Source: Alphaproteobacteria bacterium (lineage in GTDB: Bacteria; Pseudomonadota; Alphaproteobacteria; UBA8366). From it: DNA of 64,000 nt. The stretch spans positions 1-64,000 of the forward strand of contig JAJFJD010000056.1 in the NCBI GenBank assembly GCA_021774335.1, in the 5' to 3' direction. The notes under the pieces are model-generated. The model saw nothing but the letters and a program-made list of their open reading frames with translations. It had not been told where the DNA came from and ran no database searches. A program made the translations under genes and the position numbers. Shown piece after piece: positions 42,620-52,772 of the stretch; position 1 is the first letter of the stretch; each line of letters starts with the position of its first letter.

Positions 42620-42934
42620 ATGCTTCGCAAATTGGCCGTTTTCACAGTGCTCCTCACTCTCGCGCTTCCCGCATCGCTCGGCGGCACGGAAAACGATGAC
42701 GAGGCGAACTGTGGCGAACGGAAAATCGTTCTTAAATACCTGTCCAAGAAATATTCCGAGCAACCCATCGCGATGGGGCTTGCGGCGAACGGTGGACTGA
42801 TCGAAGTCCTGACGTCCCGCAAGGGCCTTACTTTCACGATCATCGTCACCATGCCCGAAGGCGATACCTGCATGGTCGCGGCCGGCGAAGGCTGGGAAAA
42901 CCTTCCCGACTTTCTGGCGCAGCCGCAAATCTGA
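42620..42934 (+). CDS. Small exported protein of unknown function
   Basis: The ATG at 42620 opens a signal peptide (MLRKLAVFTVLLTLALPASLGG); the frame is open back to 42542 but that part looks non-coding. The 104-residue product has about 80 mature residues with two cysteines (NCGERK and GDTCMV). The pattern YLSKKYSEQPIAMGLAANGGLIEVLTSRKGLTFTIIVTMPEGDTCMVAAGEGW recurs in uncharacterised alphaproteobacterial periplasmic proteins. I do not recognise a named family. It ends against the convergent DUF192 gene. Confidence 0.7.
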   Translation: MLRKLAVFTVLLTLALPASLGGTENDDEANCGERKIVLKYLSKKYSEQPIAMGLAANGGLIEVLTSRKGLTFTIIVTMPEGDTCMVAAGEGWENLPDFLAQPQI

Positions 42935-43417
42935 TCAGCGAAATACTCGGTGGATGACGCGGTCGCCCGGCTTGATCCCAAGCCGGCTGGCGGTTCCGCC
43001 ATTGAGTTCCAGTACCGCCCGGACCGGCCCGTTCGAGCCGATCAGTTCTGTCGATTGCGGCACCGTCCGTTCCGCAATATGCGTGATACGCCCATCCGAG
43101 CCAATGAAAAACATGTCGAGCGGAATGAACGTATTCTTCATCCACATGGATACCGGCGCATCGCTGGGATACACGAACAGCATGCCCGCGTCAGATGCCA
43201 TTTTACGGCGATGCATCAAGCCCGTCGCTTGTTGATCGTTCGTCGTCGCGAGTTCGATGCGAAATTCATGGGCACCAGCCGAAGTCCGGATCGTTAACGG
43301 CTCGTGCTGGCGGTCCGCGCCGCTCCAGCCGTGCACCGGCGCAAGCATCACGCCCGCGAACAACAATACGATAAGGGACCGCCAAACCATGGTCCGGTTT
43401 ATAGTGATTTTCACCAC
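42935..43417 (-). CDS. DUF192 family exported protein
   Basis: The 160-residue protein has a signal segment near residues 10-30 and the DUF192 core: FRIELATTNDQQATGLMHRRKM, GMLFVYPSDAPVSMWMKNTFIPLDMFFIG, and AVLELNGGTASRLGIKPGD. DUF192 proteins are common in bacteria and archaea and have no firmly known role. It lies downstream of the deacetylase gene, with which it could share a transcript (13-base gap). Confidence 0.9.
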   Translation of the reverse strand: MVKITINRTMVWRSLIVLLFAGVMLAPVHGWSGADRQHEPLTIRTSAGAHEFRIELATTNDQQATGLMHRRKMASDAGMLFVYPSDAPVSMWMKNTFIPLDMFFIGSDGRITHIAERTVPQSTELIGSNGPVRAVLELNGGTASRLGIKPGDRVIHRVFR

Positions 43418-43430
43418 GTTAAACGAGCAT

Positions 43431-44549
43431 TCATTGCTTCACCGCCTGTTCTGCCACCGACTTTACCGCATCCCGGACCGGGCCGTGGTTCGGCGAATCT
43501 CGGAGGGTGTTGAACCAATGATCCGGCGGATTTCGGGCAAGCCGATGCCGCCATTCGACATCTTGCAAAAGCGTAGTGGCCGCTTCCGGTATTACGGTCG
43601 GGATCTCCCGGCCGTTCAAGACCGCCCAGACGCCAGCCCAACACCGCGCCAACGACCAGGGGTTATACCCCCCTCCTCCAAGCACGAGCAGTGGCACAGG
43701 CCACCGATGGAGTTTCTCAACGACATCCCATAGGGCGTTATTCGATAAACCCAACCTACTCAGGGGATCATCCGACAATGCGTCCGCACCGCACTGCAAG
43801 ACGAGAACCGACGGATTGAAGGCATCCAGTACCGGCAGGATCGCGCGGTCCAGCAGGTACGCCATCTCATCATCATTGAATGCTGCCGGCACCGGCAGGT
43901 TCCGCGCGACGCCATCCGCGCGATCCTCGACAAGTCCGGTTCCCGGCCAGCGTCCTGCTTCGTGAACGGAAACCGTCAACACCCGGTCGTCGTCGTGAAA
44001 TGCATCCTGTACGCCGTCGCCATGATGGGCATCCACATCGACATATCCGACACGCTCATGCCCGTCGTCCAACAGGGCGTAGATCGCCAAGACAGGATCG
44101 TTGAAGTAGCAGAAACCGCTCGCGGCATTCGCCCGGCCATGATGTGTCCCGCCCGCGGGGCTGTAGACTGCCTTGGTGCAACGCAGCAGCGCGGCCGCAT
44201 GGATCGACCCGCCACTCGCCGTTGCAGGTCTCCGGAACATTTCGGGAAAAATCGGATTGCCGTTGATGCCGATATTGTATCGGCGGCGGATGTCGTCATC
44301 GATGACTTGCGTCCGCTCGGCCTCGACGACTGCGGCGATGTAGTCGGCATCATGAAACCGGGCGAGCTGTTTCGCTGTGGCCCGCGGGCTGTCGACATAC
44401 TGCGCCGGCGGCAACCATTCCAGAGCGCGCAACAAGTCCGTCGTCAGCGAAACTCTCGGAATGCGAAGCGGGTGCCACAATCCATAGCTCGAATTGCGGT
44501 AAATTTCGGACCCGATATAGAGCGGCGCCGGCATTGCAACCCTAGACAA
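43431..44549 (-). CDS. Class I-like histone deacetylase family protein (AcuC-like)
   Basis: The 372-residue protein has the arginase-deacetylase fold. GGTHHGRANAASGFCYFND holds the two active-site histidines, YVDVDAHHGDGVQ holds the zinc aspartate and histidine, and LQCGADALSDDPLSRLGLS the third zinc ligand region; LVLGGGGYNP ends the pocket. All zinc ligands are present, so it should be active. Bacterial members deacetylate proteins such as acetyl-CoA synthetase, or polyamines; the substrate here is unknown. It is on the same strand as the Atm1-type exporter, 46 bases downstream. Confidence 0.9.
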   Translation of the reverse strand: MSRVAMPAPLYIGSEIYRNSSYGLWHPLRIPRVSLTTDLLRALEWLPPAQYVDSPRATAKQLARFHDADYIAAVVEAERTQVIDDDIRRRYNIGINGNPIFPEMFRRPATASGGSIHAAALLRCTKAVYSPAGGTHHGRANAASGFCYFNDPVLAIYALLDDGHERVGYVDVDAHHGDGVQDAFHDDDRVLTVSVHEAGRWPGTGLVEDRADGVARNLPVPAAFNDDEMAYLLDRAILPVLDAFNPSVLVLQCGADALSDDPLSRLGLSNNALWDVVEKLHRWPVPLLVLGGGGYNPWSLARCWAGVWAVLNGREIPTVIPEAATTLLQDVEWRHRLARNPPDHWFNTLRDSPNHGPVRDAVKSVAEQAVKQ

Positions 44550-44595
44550 CCGGCGCCACGGACGGCGCCCACTGATGCATCCCCGCCGGCATCAC

Positions 44596-46437
44596 CTACG
44601 AATCCCCAGTTTTTGCCGCACCGGACGTGGCGCGGCGTTGTTTCTCCCAAAGAGCGGCGTATTCACCGGCCAACGCCTGTAGCTCGTCATGCGTGCCGCG
44701 TTCGGCAATTCGTCCATCCTGCAACACAATGATTTCGTCCGCATGAACGACAGTCGACAGGCGATGGGCAATGACCAGTGTCGTTCTCTCGGCGGAGACT
44801 TCGTCGAGGCTTTCCTGTATTTCCTGCTCCGTATGGCTGTCCAACGCGGATGTCGCCTCGTCAAACAAAAGGATCCGGGGCTGTTTCAAGATCGCCCTTG
44901 CGATCGCCACCCGCTGTTTCTCACCGCCAGACAATTTCAAACCCCGCTCTCCAACCATCGATTGATAGCCGTCGGGCAGCGCAACAATGAAGTCGTGAAT
45001 GCGAGCCATTTTGGCAGCTTCTTCGACCTCCGAAGGTGATGCGCCAGGACGGCCATATGCGATGTTGTAGTAGACCGTATCGTTGAACAACACGGTGTCC
45101 TGCGGCACGATGCCGATGGTCGCGCGCAAGCTGTCTTGGGTGACCTCACGGATGTTCTGGCCATCGACCAGAACCCGTCCCTCCCCCACATCATAGAAGC
45201 GGTACAATATTCGGCTGATTGTCGATTTCCCGGCACCGCTGGGGCCAACGATGGCAACGGTCTTGCCGGGCGGAACCGCGAAACTAACATCCTTGAGGAT
45301 CGGACGGCGCGGGTCATAGCCGAAGTTCACGTTCTCGAACCGGACCTCGCCGCCGGCAACCTCAATATCCGGCGCGTCCGGATCATCAACGACCTCCTGT
45401 TCGACATCGAGGAGCTTGAACATGTCGTCCATATCGATCAAGGATTGCCGGATATTGCGATAGACGAAACCCAGGAAGTTCAACGGCAGATACAACTGGA
45501 TCAGATAGGTGTTCACGAGAACGAAATCACCGATCGTCATCGATCGGTCCACGACCCCGTTCCCTGCCATGACCATCACGAGGACAAGGCCACCTGAGAT
45601 GATGAACCCTTGCCCAACATTCAGCGCTGACAAGCTTACGGTGTTCTGGACGGCCGCGCGCTCATAGGCCTGCATCGCCTCGTCATAACGACGCGCTTCG
45701 TGCGCTTCATTGCCGAAATATTTGACCGTCTCATAGTTGAGCAGACTATCGATCGCCCTCGAATTCGCTTCGGTATCGCGATCGTTCATTTGCCGGCGAT
45801 ATTTGATACGCCATTCCGTCACGAGCAGCGTGAAAACGATATAGGTCACGATCGTGACAAACGTGACCAGGGCGAACCAGATATCGAAGAGACCCCAAAG
45901 AACACCGCAAACGAGCAATATTTCCAACAAAGTGGGCAATATATTGAACAGCATGAACGCGAGCAGGAACTCGATGCCCTTGATGCCGCGTTCGATAATC
46001 CGCGACAGCCCGCCTGTCCGGCGTTCCAGATGGTAACGCAGGCTCAACGCATGAATATGGCGGAACGTCAGAAGCGCCGCTCGCCGCATGGCTCGCTGGG
46101 CTACCTTCGCAAACAATGCCTCGCGCAGTTCCGAAAAGGCCACGGACAGCACCCGGATCGCGCCATACCCCACCAACAACGCCAGCGGAAGCACAATGAT
46201 GTCATCCACTCCTTGGCGCGTCAGGGCGTCGATTGCATCGCGATACAGCAGCGGTACATACACCGTCGCCGCCTTCGCACAGGCAAGCGCGAAGAGCGCC
46301 CCAAGCACGCGGAGGCGCATCTCCACCTGGCACGGCGGCCACAGATAAGGCAGCAGCGTCTTAACACCGTGCTTCCGGGGCCGGCCAGATGCTTCTTCAG
46401 GCCTAGTAGGTGTGGTAGCGGTCACTGATCTGTTCAA
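44596..46437 (-). CDS. Atm1/HMT1-type ABC exporter
   Basis: The 613-residue half-transporter has six hydrophobic segments in residues 35-320, including TVYVPLLYRDAIDAL and LNYETVKYFGNEAHEARRYDEAM, typical of Atm1. The nucleotide-binding domain has Walker A GPSGAGKST, signature LSGGEKQRVAIARAIL, Walker B ILLFDEATSALD and the H-loop IAHRLSTV. Alphaproteobacterial Atm1 proteins export glutathione conjugates of metals or sulfur compounds. It acts as a homodimer in the inner membrane. A single gene, it precedes the deacetylase. Confidence 0.93.
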   Translation of the reverse strand: MNRSVTATTPTRPEEASGRPRKHGVKTLLPYLWPPCQVEMRLRVLGALFALACAKAATVYVPLLYRDAIDALTRQGVDDIIVLPLALLVGYGAIRVLSVAFSELREALFAKVAQRAMRRAALLTFRHIHALSLRYHLERRTGGLSRIIERGIKGIEFLLAFMLFNILPTLLEILLVCGVLWGLFDIWFALVTFVTIVTYIVFTLLVTEWRIKYRRQMNDRDTEANSRAIDSLLNYETVKYFGNEAHEARRYDEAMQAYERAAVQNTVSLSALNVGQGFIISGGLVLVMVMAGNGVVDRSMTIGDFVLVNTYLIQLYLPLNFLGFVYRNIRQSLIDMDDMFKLLDVEQEVVDDPDAPDIEVAGGEVRFENVNFGYDPRRPILKDVSFAVPPGKTVAIVGPSGAGKSTISRILYRFYDVGEGRVLVDGQNIREVTQDSLRATIGIVPQDTVLFNDTVYYNIAYGRPGASPSEVEEAAKMARIHDFIVALPDGYQSMVGERGLKLSGGEKQRVAIARAILKQPRILLFDEATSALDSHTEQEIQESLDEVSAERTTLVIAHRLSTVVHADEIIVLQDGRIAERGTHDELQALAGEYAALWEKQRRATSGAAKTGDS

Positions 46438-46623
46438 CTATTCTGTGGTTGGCTCATCAATAAAACTACTGAGACATCAATATATTCGTCGAAATCCAAT
46501 CCGCTGGTTTAGGATACGTTAACCAGTCGCGAATTACTTTAGGCAACGCGTGAAACAGCCCTGCGACGGTATCTCCCACCGCGCGCCGGATAGGGTAGCA
46601 TTCGACGGTTTCGGTTAGATCTG

Positions 46624-49383
46624 ATGGATGAAAGTAGACGCCTGCGCCAACGCGTCAAGGAGCTTGAGGAACAGGTCGCCGACCTTACCGAAGCTCGATC
46701 AGACGCGTTACGAGACTTGGCGCTCTATCAAAAAGCCGTAGAGACGAGCCGCGACGGCATCGTCCTATACGACGCTGACGCATGCCTCGTATTCTGCAAC
46801 GAACGGTACAGGCAACTGTTCAGCGAGAGTGTCGACTTCCTCGCGCCGGGAACGCATATGGACGACGTGTCCCGAGCCATCGCTGCAAGCGGTCAGGTCA
46901 TCGATGCCAAAGGACGGCCCGAAGAATGGGCTTCCGGACGTCTTAAACTCCATCAAGATGCAAGTGACGAACCGCTGCACATGCAGCTATCGGACGGCAC
47001 CTGGCTTCGCGGCCGAAACTACCGTACGGCAGACGGCGGAATGTTGGGAATCCGCACCGACGTCACCGACTTGATGCAGCGTGAGAGCGAATTGCGCGCC
47101 GCAAACGATGAATCGCAAAGCCGACTTCAGGCTTTCTTCGATAACTCACCCATTGCGCTCTACATCAAGGACACGGACGCGCGCTACTTGGCCGCCAATA
47201 AGGCGTTCGAATCGATCTATGGCATCGGAGCGTCGGAACTAATCGGTCGTCGCACCGAAGAAGTGATGCCCTGGTTCTCAACCCTGGTTGAGGAAAAACT
47301 GGATCCCAAGGTCCTCAAGGACGGCGCCCTTCAGTCGCAGGAGCATGGCATCCCTGGTCCGGACGGCCCGGTTGGCACAGCCTTCACCACGAAATTTCCC
47401 ATCCGTGACACAGAAGGCGAGATTTCCGCGATCGGATGTGTCGGCATAGACATCACCAATTTCAAAGCAATCGAAGAGGCGCTCGAAGACAAGTCGCGTG
47501 TCCTTGAAATGACGTTGCGCGCGATCGATCAGGGCTTCGCCATGTTCGACGAAGATATGCGAATCATCACATGCAATCAGCGGTTTTTCGATCTGCATTA
47601 CTATCCGGGGCAGTTGCCGAAGGACGGCATACCGATGCGGGAGGTGATGCTCGAATACGCCAAGACGGGCATCTACGGCACCGAAGACCCGGAACGCCGG
47701 ATCGACGAGCGGATCGCGTTTCTCTCCAGCCCGGACAGGCCGGAGCGTGGAGAGCGCCTTCAGCCGGACGGACGCATCATCGACGTTCGGCGCAATTCCG
47801 TACCGTCCGGCGGATACGTCGTGACGTATACCGATATCACCGACATCAAACAGGCGGAAAAGAAGTCTGAGTCATCCCGTCAATTGCTGCACGAATCGCT
47901 GAATTCACTGCCCGCCAGCGTCGCGTTTTACGACAGCGACGAAAGATTGGTCTTTTGTAATCAAGCGACCTTGAATCTCTATCCGTGGCAGACGACCCTT
48001 CACGCACCGGGGCACACCTTTGAGGAACAAATCCGCGAATCCGTCGCGAGTGGAATGGTTCCCGAGGCGGTCAATCAGGAAGATGCTTGGATCGAAGAGC
48101 GTATTCACCAATATCGCCATTCCGCGCAGAACGTCGAGACGCACCACTCGGGCAATCGTTGGATCCTCTCGTCCTACCGCAAGGTAACCGGCGGCGGAAC
48201 CGTTGCGATCCGGCACGATATCAGCAAGCGCAAGGAAGCCGAGCGCGCGCTGCGCGAAAGCGAAGAAAACTACCGGAGCCTGATTGAGAATTCGATCGTC
48301 GGCATCAACATCACGCGCTACGGGCAATTGTTATTCATCAATCAGGCGCTAGCGGAGATTTTCGGCTATGACAGCGCCGACGACTTGATGAAGATCGGCA
48401 GCGTTGTCCATCTTGTCGCGCCGCACGAACGGGAACGGATCGCTCAGTACGGCCGCGACCGAATGGCCGGCCGCCCTGCCCCATCGCTGTTCGAATACGA
48501 AGCGCGCCGCAAGGACGGCAGCCCAATCTGGCTGCAACGGTCGGCGCGCGTAGTGAACTGGCGTGGTGTCCGGGCGGTGCAAGGCACACTGGTCGACGTC
48601 ACGGAGCGCAAGAACGCGGAAGAACGCCTGCGTAACGCGGTGACCGTCGCCGAGGCGGCCAACCGGGCCAAGTCGGAATTCCTCGCGAAAATGAGCCATG
48701 AATTGCGGACACCATTGAACGCGATCATCGGATTTTCAGAAGTGCTGTCGCGTGAGACCTTCGGTCCGCTAGGGCATGACAAATACATCAACTACGTCGG
48801 CGATATTACGACGAGTGGCCGCCACCTCCTGGATATGATCACCGACATTCTGGACATGTCCAAGATCGAGGCCGGTCGACAAGACATCCAGCCGGAAGAC
48901 GCGGACCTCAGCAAGGTCGTCCATGAAGCCGCGCAGGTCGTACGCGGCCAACTTGAGCGCCAGCGGTTGACGCTCTCGATCGATATTGCGCCCGATATAC
49001 CCTCGATCTATGCCGATCCACGCGCCCTGCGTCAGGTCCTGCTGAACCTGTTGTCGAATGCGATCAAGTTTACCGAACCGATGGGCCAAATCACGGTGTC
49101 GGCGCGCATGGGCGACAGCGGCAATGTGCTGCTATCCGTGTCCGACACCGGAATTGGGATCAAGGAAAAGGACTTGGAAAAGGTCCTGCAGCCCTTCGGC
49201 CAGGTTGGCAGCGCGCAAACGTCAGCGCAGGCGGGAACCGGGCTCGGACTACCGATCGTCAAATCCCTCATCGAATTGCATGGGGGCTGGTTCGACCTGA
49301 CCAGCCAACAGGGCAAGGGAACGACTGCAACGGTCTCCTTCCCCGGCCGTGACGCCGGCAAAATGACGGTCAAGACCGCCTAA
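46624..49383 (+). CDS. Soluble multi-PAS hybrid-less histidine kinase
   Basis: The 919-residue protein starts with a coiled coil (residues 3-35), then about five PAS domains beginning near residues 38, 165, 295, 420 and 550. HisKA follows, with KMSHELRTPLNAIIGFSEVL where His692 is the phosphorylation site, then HATPase with NLLSNAIKFTEP, VSDTGIGIKE and GTGLGLPIVKSLIELHGG. No membrane helix is visible and there is no receiver domain or neighbouring response regulator, so its partner lies elsewhere. It should sense cytoplasmic signals. Its stop overlaps the convergent antiporter gene by four bases. Confidence 0.92.
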   Translation: MDESRRLRQRVKELEEQVADLTEARSDALRDLALYQKAVETSRDGIVLYDADACLVFCNERYRQLFSESVDFLAPGTHMDDVSRAIAASGQVIDAKGRPEEWASGRLKLHQDASDEPLHMQLSDGTWLRGRNYRTADGGMLGIRTDVTDLMQRESELRAANDESQSRLQAFFDNSPIALYIKDTDARYLAANKAFESIYGIGASELIGRRTEEVMPWFSTLVEEKLDPKVLKDGALQSQEHGIPGPDGPVGTAFTTKFPIRDTEGEISAIGCVGIDITNFKAIEEALEDKSRVLEMTLRAIDQGFAMFDEDMRIITCNQRFFDLHYYPGQLPKDGIPMREVMLEYAKTGIYGTEDPERRIDERIAFLSSPDRPERGERLQPDGRIIDVRRNSVPSGGYVVTYTDITDIKQAEKKSESSRQLLHESLNSLPASVAFYDSDERLVFCNQATLNLYPWQTTLHAPGHTFEEQIRESVASGMVPEAVNQEDAWIEERIHQYRHSAQNVETHHSGNRWILSSYRKVTGGGTVAIRHDISKRKEAERALRESEENYRSLIENSIVGINITRYGQLLFINQALAEIFGYDSADDLMKIGSVVHLVAPHERERIAQYGRDRMAGRPAPSLFEYEARRKDGSPIWLQRSARVVNWRGVRAVQGTLVDVTERKNAEERLRNAVTVAEAANRAKSEFLAKMSHELRTPLNAIIGFSEVLSRETFGPLGHDKYINYVGDITTSGRHLLDMITDILDMSKIEAGRQDIQPEDADLSKVVHEAAQVVRGQLERQRLTLSIDIAPDIPSIYADPRALRQVLLNLLSNAIKFTEPMGQITVSARMGDSGNVLLSVSDTGIGIKEKDLEKVLQPFGQVGSAQTSAQAGTGLGLPIVKSLIELHGGWFDLTSQQGKGTTATVSFPGRDAGKMTVKTA

Positions 49384-51074
49384 ACGAAATATACGATCAG
49401 AAATCCGCCGAGCAGGACTAGCACCCAGAGTGCAGCGCCACCAATCGGCCACGTCCGGGCCAATACACCATCCGGTCCGTGATAATGAAAGACCACCACC
49501 AGCAGATGGTTGAGCGCCCGGGCCGCCCCCCTCACAAAGCGCCCCTGTAGCACTGACACGCCGCCCCAAACCGCCCGAACGACCTTCGGCGCCAGTCGAC
49601 GGTAGAACCAATCGGTATCCAAATTCACTGATTTCAACTCAGGCGGATAAATGCCGAAGCGCATCAACACCGCAAACGCCAGTGCCGAGAACATCAGCAG
49701 TTGAAGCTGCGTAATGACATGGGTCACCGTGTAAGGCACGAAGTCCACGGGGAACGGGAGAATGGCGTAGAGCGGTCCCGGGAACACCCCGATCCCGATG
49801 CAAAGGAAGGCTGCGATCGCCATCGCCAGCAGCATATTGAACGGCGCTTCTTTGACCCGGATGCCGCTGTCATGTGCGAAGAAAGCGAAATACGGGATCT
49901 TGATCCCCGAATGATGGAATACACCCGCGGACGCGAACAGCAACACGCCCCAAACGAACCAATGCCCACCATCCGCAGACGCGGTGATGATCATCGATTT
50001 ACTGATGAAGCCGCTAAACAATGGAAAAGCGGAAATCGACGCCGCACCGACGATACAGAATCCGGTCGTCCAGGGCATCGATTTGTAGAGCCCTCCAAGT
50101 TCGGACCCCTTTACCGTCCCCGTACGCAGCAGCACAGCGCCCATCGACATAAACAGCAGCGCTTTATAGAGGATGTGGCAGAAAGCATGGGCCGCCGTCC
50201 CGTTCAGCGACAGCTCCGTGCCGATGCCGATGCCGACGACCATGAAGCCAAGCTGGTTGTTCAGACTGTAGGCAAGAACGCGCCGCAGATCGTTCTCGAT
50301 CACCGCGTAGAATATCGGGAAAGCGGTCATCGTCGCGCCGATCCAGATCAGCATTTCCGTGCCGGCGAAACTCCGCGCCAAGGCATATACAGCAAGTTTG
50401 GTCGTAAAGGCGCTGAGGAAGACCGTCCCCGTTACCGTCGCTTCCGGATAGGAATCCTGCAGCCAGTTATGCAGCAGCGGAAACGCGCATTTCACGCCAA
50501 ACGCGAGGAATATAAGCGTCGGTCCCAATTCGCCAAGCGTGAGCTTGGAAAACTCGATACTGCCGCTCTGCTGCTGATGGATGACGATACCGGCCAGCAG
50601 GACGACACCGGAGCCGACCTGGATGATCAAATACCGAAGGCCCGTCGAATACGAATTTTCCTCGCGGCGCGCCCAGATCAGAAATACCGAGGTGACCGCG
50701 GTCAGCTCCCAATAGACGAATAACGTGATCAGGTCGCCGGCGAAGACCGCGCCAATCGCCGCACCGGCATAGGCCATTCCCGCCACGTGCTGCACCGTGT
50801 CACGCACATGAAGGGCGTAGATGGCCGATAGGAAGGCGGCGATGTGGAAGATATAGCCGAACACGAGGCTCAACGAATCGACCCGCAGAGTCGTCAGTGT
50901 TACGCCGAACATGTCGATCGTGCCGTAGGTGCCGGGCTCCAACATCAATGTCTGCCAGAATCCGACCACCGGCAGCAGCAGCATGAACCCACGCTGCCAA
51001 TACCCGCGTAACAGCGGCAGCAGCGCCGCCCCCGCGATCATTATCAATCCCGGCGAGAGGACGTCAGTCATCAT
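49380..51074 (-). CDS. Third MrpD/NuoM-like membrane subunit of the antiporter operon
   Basis: The 564-residue protein has about fourteen membrane segments and the proton-antiporter core with LITLFVYWELTAVTSVFLIW (glutamate in the fifth helix), GVKCAFPLLHNWLQDSYPEATVTGTVFLSAFTTKLAVYALAR (lysine in TM7) and the broken-helix region near AYSLNNQLGFMVVGIG. It is longer than the other two D-like subunits, with a C-terminal extension of about 80 residues. It ends the operon. It may be an extra proton or cation channel, or replace part of MrpA. Confidence 0.88.
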   Translation of the reverse strand: MMTDVLSPGLIMIAGAALLPLLRGYWQRGFMLLLPVVGFWQTLMLEPGTYGTIDMFGVTLTTLRVDSLSLVFGYIFHIAAFLSAIYALHVRDTVQHVAGMAYAGAAIGAVFAGDLITLFVYWELTAVTSVFLIWARREENSYSTGLRYLIIQVGSGVVLLAGIVIHQQQSGSIEFSKLTLGELGPTLIFLAFGVKCAFPLLHNWLQDSYPEATVTGTVFLSAFTTKLAVYALARSFAGTEMLIWIGATMTAFPIFYAVIENDLRRVLAYSLNNQLGFMVVGIGIGTELSLNGTAAHAFCHILYKALLFMSMGAVLLRTGTVKGSELGGLYKSMPWTTGFCIVGAASISAFPLFSGFISKSMIITASADGGHWFVWGVLLFASAGVFHHSGIKIPYFAFFAHDSGIRVKEAPFNMLLAMAIAAFLCIGIGVFPGPLYAILPFPVDFVPYTVTHVITQLQLLMFSALAFAVLMRFGIYPPELKSVNLDTDWFYRRLAPKVVRAVWGGVSVLQGRFVRGAARALNHLLVVVFHYHGPDGVLARTWPIGGAALWVLVLLGGFLIVYFV

Positions 51075-51312
51075 AATAGTCTTCCGCCCGGATCAGGAAT
51101 TTGCGCAGCACCTTCGCCGCCAGGACGAGACCGACACAGGCGACGAACCCGAAGAAACCGTAGAAGCCGAACCATCCTTCGGCGTCAAAATGGACATGCT
51201 TGTGATAGAAGGCGTCGGCCACGAACACTGCCGCGCACAGTAGGCACACCGCCCAGAAGATTTTCTTGACGTTATTCGGCTCGTCCAACCAGTATTTCTT
51301 CTCGTCATCCAT
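51064..51312 (-). CDS. Small two-helix membrane protein within the antiporter operon
   Basis: The 82-residue protein has two hydrophobic segments at residues 17-35 (IFWAVCLLCAAVFVADAFY) and 46-68 (GFYGFFGFVACVGLVLAAKV), with a histidine-rich hairpin (YHKHVHFDAEGW) between them and an acidic end. It overlaps both neighbours by one and eleven bases. I know no family name; a small accessory subunit that lies between two D-like subunits is likely. Confidence 0.75.
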   Translation of the reverse strand: MDDEKKYWLDEPNNVKKIFWAVCLLCAAVFVADAFYHKHVHFDAEGWFGFYGFFGFVACVGLVLAAKVLRKFLIRAEDYYDD

Positions 51313-52772
51313 TATCCGGGCCCTCCTCCGATCGGCGCCAGCAACGTGTAAAGATCATCGGCAAAGAAGAACAAGAGCAGGCAACCAAAGGCGGTCAAAC
51401 ACAGCGGCACGACACAAAATATCGGCGCTTCCCGTATTCCACCGCCGTCATCGCTTCCCGCAAAAAAGCCGCGCGCAACGATCGGCATCAGATACGCGAC
51501 ATTCAGCAGCGATGAGATCATGAAGACGGCGACGAAAACCACATGTCCTGCGTCCATCGCCCCGAGCGCCAGGAAATATTTGCTCCACGCGCCGCCGAAG
51601 GGCGGCAGGCCAATGACACTCAGACTCCCGATGCAAAATGCCGCCAACGTGACCGGCATGCGCCGGCCGATGCCATCCATATCACTGACTTCAGTCTTAC
51701 CGCTGGCTACGTAGATCGCACCGGCGCAGAAGAATAGGGTGATCTTGCCGAACGCGTGCATTGCGATATGCATGGCGCCGCCCACGATGCTCAACGGCAT
51801 GAGCAGCGCCGCACCGAGTACGACATACGCCAGTTGACTGACTGTTGAATAGGCCAACCGCGCCTTCAGATTATCCTTGGTCAATGCGACAACGGACGCC
51901 AGGAGCAACGAAGCCGCAGCGACATACATCAGCCAGTCGGCATAACCGCTCTCGCGCAGGAAGTCCGCGCCGAAGATATAGACGATCACCTTGAGCACGG
52001 TGAAGACGCCGGCCTTCACGACCGCCACCGCGTGTAGCAGCGCGCTCACTGGCGTTGGTGCAACCATCGCGGCCGGCAACCATCGGTGTATCGGCATCAA
52101 CGCGGCCTTGCCGATCCCGTACATGTAGAGGAACAGCATTAAGCCTATCAGCGGCCCCTCGATCTTGCCGTTCAGGATGCCGCCTTCGGTGAAGTCCAGG
52201 GTGCCGGCCACCGACCAAGTCCAAATGATGGCGCCAAGCTGGAAGAAAATCGACGTGCCGAGCAGAATGCCGAGATACGTCCGGCCCGACCGAACCGCTT
52301 GCTCGTCGCCGTGGTGCGTGACCAGCGGATAGGTGGACAACGTCAGGATTTCATAGAACAGGAACAGCGTCAGCATGTTGCCGGCCATCGCCGCCCCCAT
52401 GGCGCTGGCGATGGCGATCGCAAAACAGGCATAGAACCGGGTCTGATGCCCTTCCTTCTTGGCCCGCATATAGCCGATCGAATAGATCGAATTCACAATC
52501 CATAAACCGGACGCTACGCAGGCGAACATCATGCCAAGCGGTTCGAGCGTCAGCCGAATTTCTAGGCCCGGCAACATCGTGAACAGGCTGACATCCGGCC
52601 GCCCGCCGGCATACACGGTGGGTACCAGGGACGCGATGACCGCAAACAAACTCACGGCGGTCAACAGGGTCACGGTCTCGCGCTGATTGGGCCGGCCTTC
52701 CGACATCAAAATGAGCACCGCCCCGATCGACGGTATCGCAAGCGCCCAGATCATCAGTTCGGGAGCACTCAT
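51312..52772 (-). CDS. Second MrpD-like membrane subunit
   Basis: The ATG at 52772 overlaps the stop of the upstream gene as ATGA; the longer frame to 52871 is antisense-like. The 486-residue protein has about fourteen helices and the antiporter core: GNMLTLFLFYEILTLSTYPLV with the helix-5 glutamate, GKAALMPIHRWLPAAMVAPTPVSALLHAVAVVKAGVF with the TM7 lysine, and KDNLKARLAYSTVSQLAYVVLG. It resembles the NuoM/MrpD group. It is the second of three such subunits in this operon. Confidence 0.9.
   Translation of the reverse strand: MSAPELMIWALAIPSIGAVLILMSEGRPNQRETVTLLTAVSLFAVIASLVPTVYAGGRPDVSLFTMLPGLEIRLTLEPLGMMFACVASGLWIVNSIYSIGYMRAKKEGHQTRFYACFAIAIASAMGAAMAGNMLTLFLFYEILTLSTYPLVTHHGDEQAVRSGRTYLGILLGTSIFFQLGAIIWTWSVAGTLDFTEGGILNGKIEGPLIGLMLFLYMYGIGKAALMPIHRWLPAAMVAPTPVSALLHAVAVVKAGVFTVLKVIVYIFGADFLRESGYADWLMYVAAASLLLASVVALTKDNLKARLAYSTVSQLAYVVLGAALLMPLSIVGGAMHIAMHAFGKITLFFCAGAIYVASGKTEVSDMDGIGRRMPVTLAAFCIGSLSVIGLPPFGGAWSKYFLALGAMDAGHVVFVAVFMISSLLNVAYLMPIVARGFFAGSDDGGGIREAPIFCVVPLCLTAFGCLLLFFFADDLYTLLAPIGGGPG

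Noticed and set aside
46514..46535. TTAACC near the histidine kinase start as a CtrA box
   Set aside because: Only one half site fits; the second TTAA is not at the right spacing.
49701..50723. 340-codon plus-strand frame across the third MrpD-like gene
   Set aside because: It is the charged complement of a membrane protein gene; no domain and no start signal.
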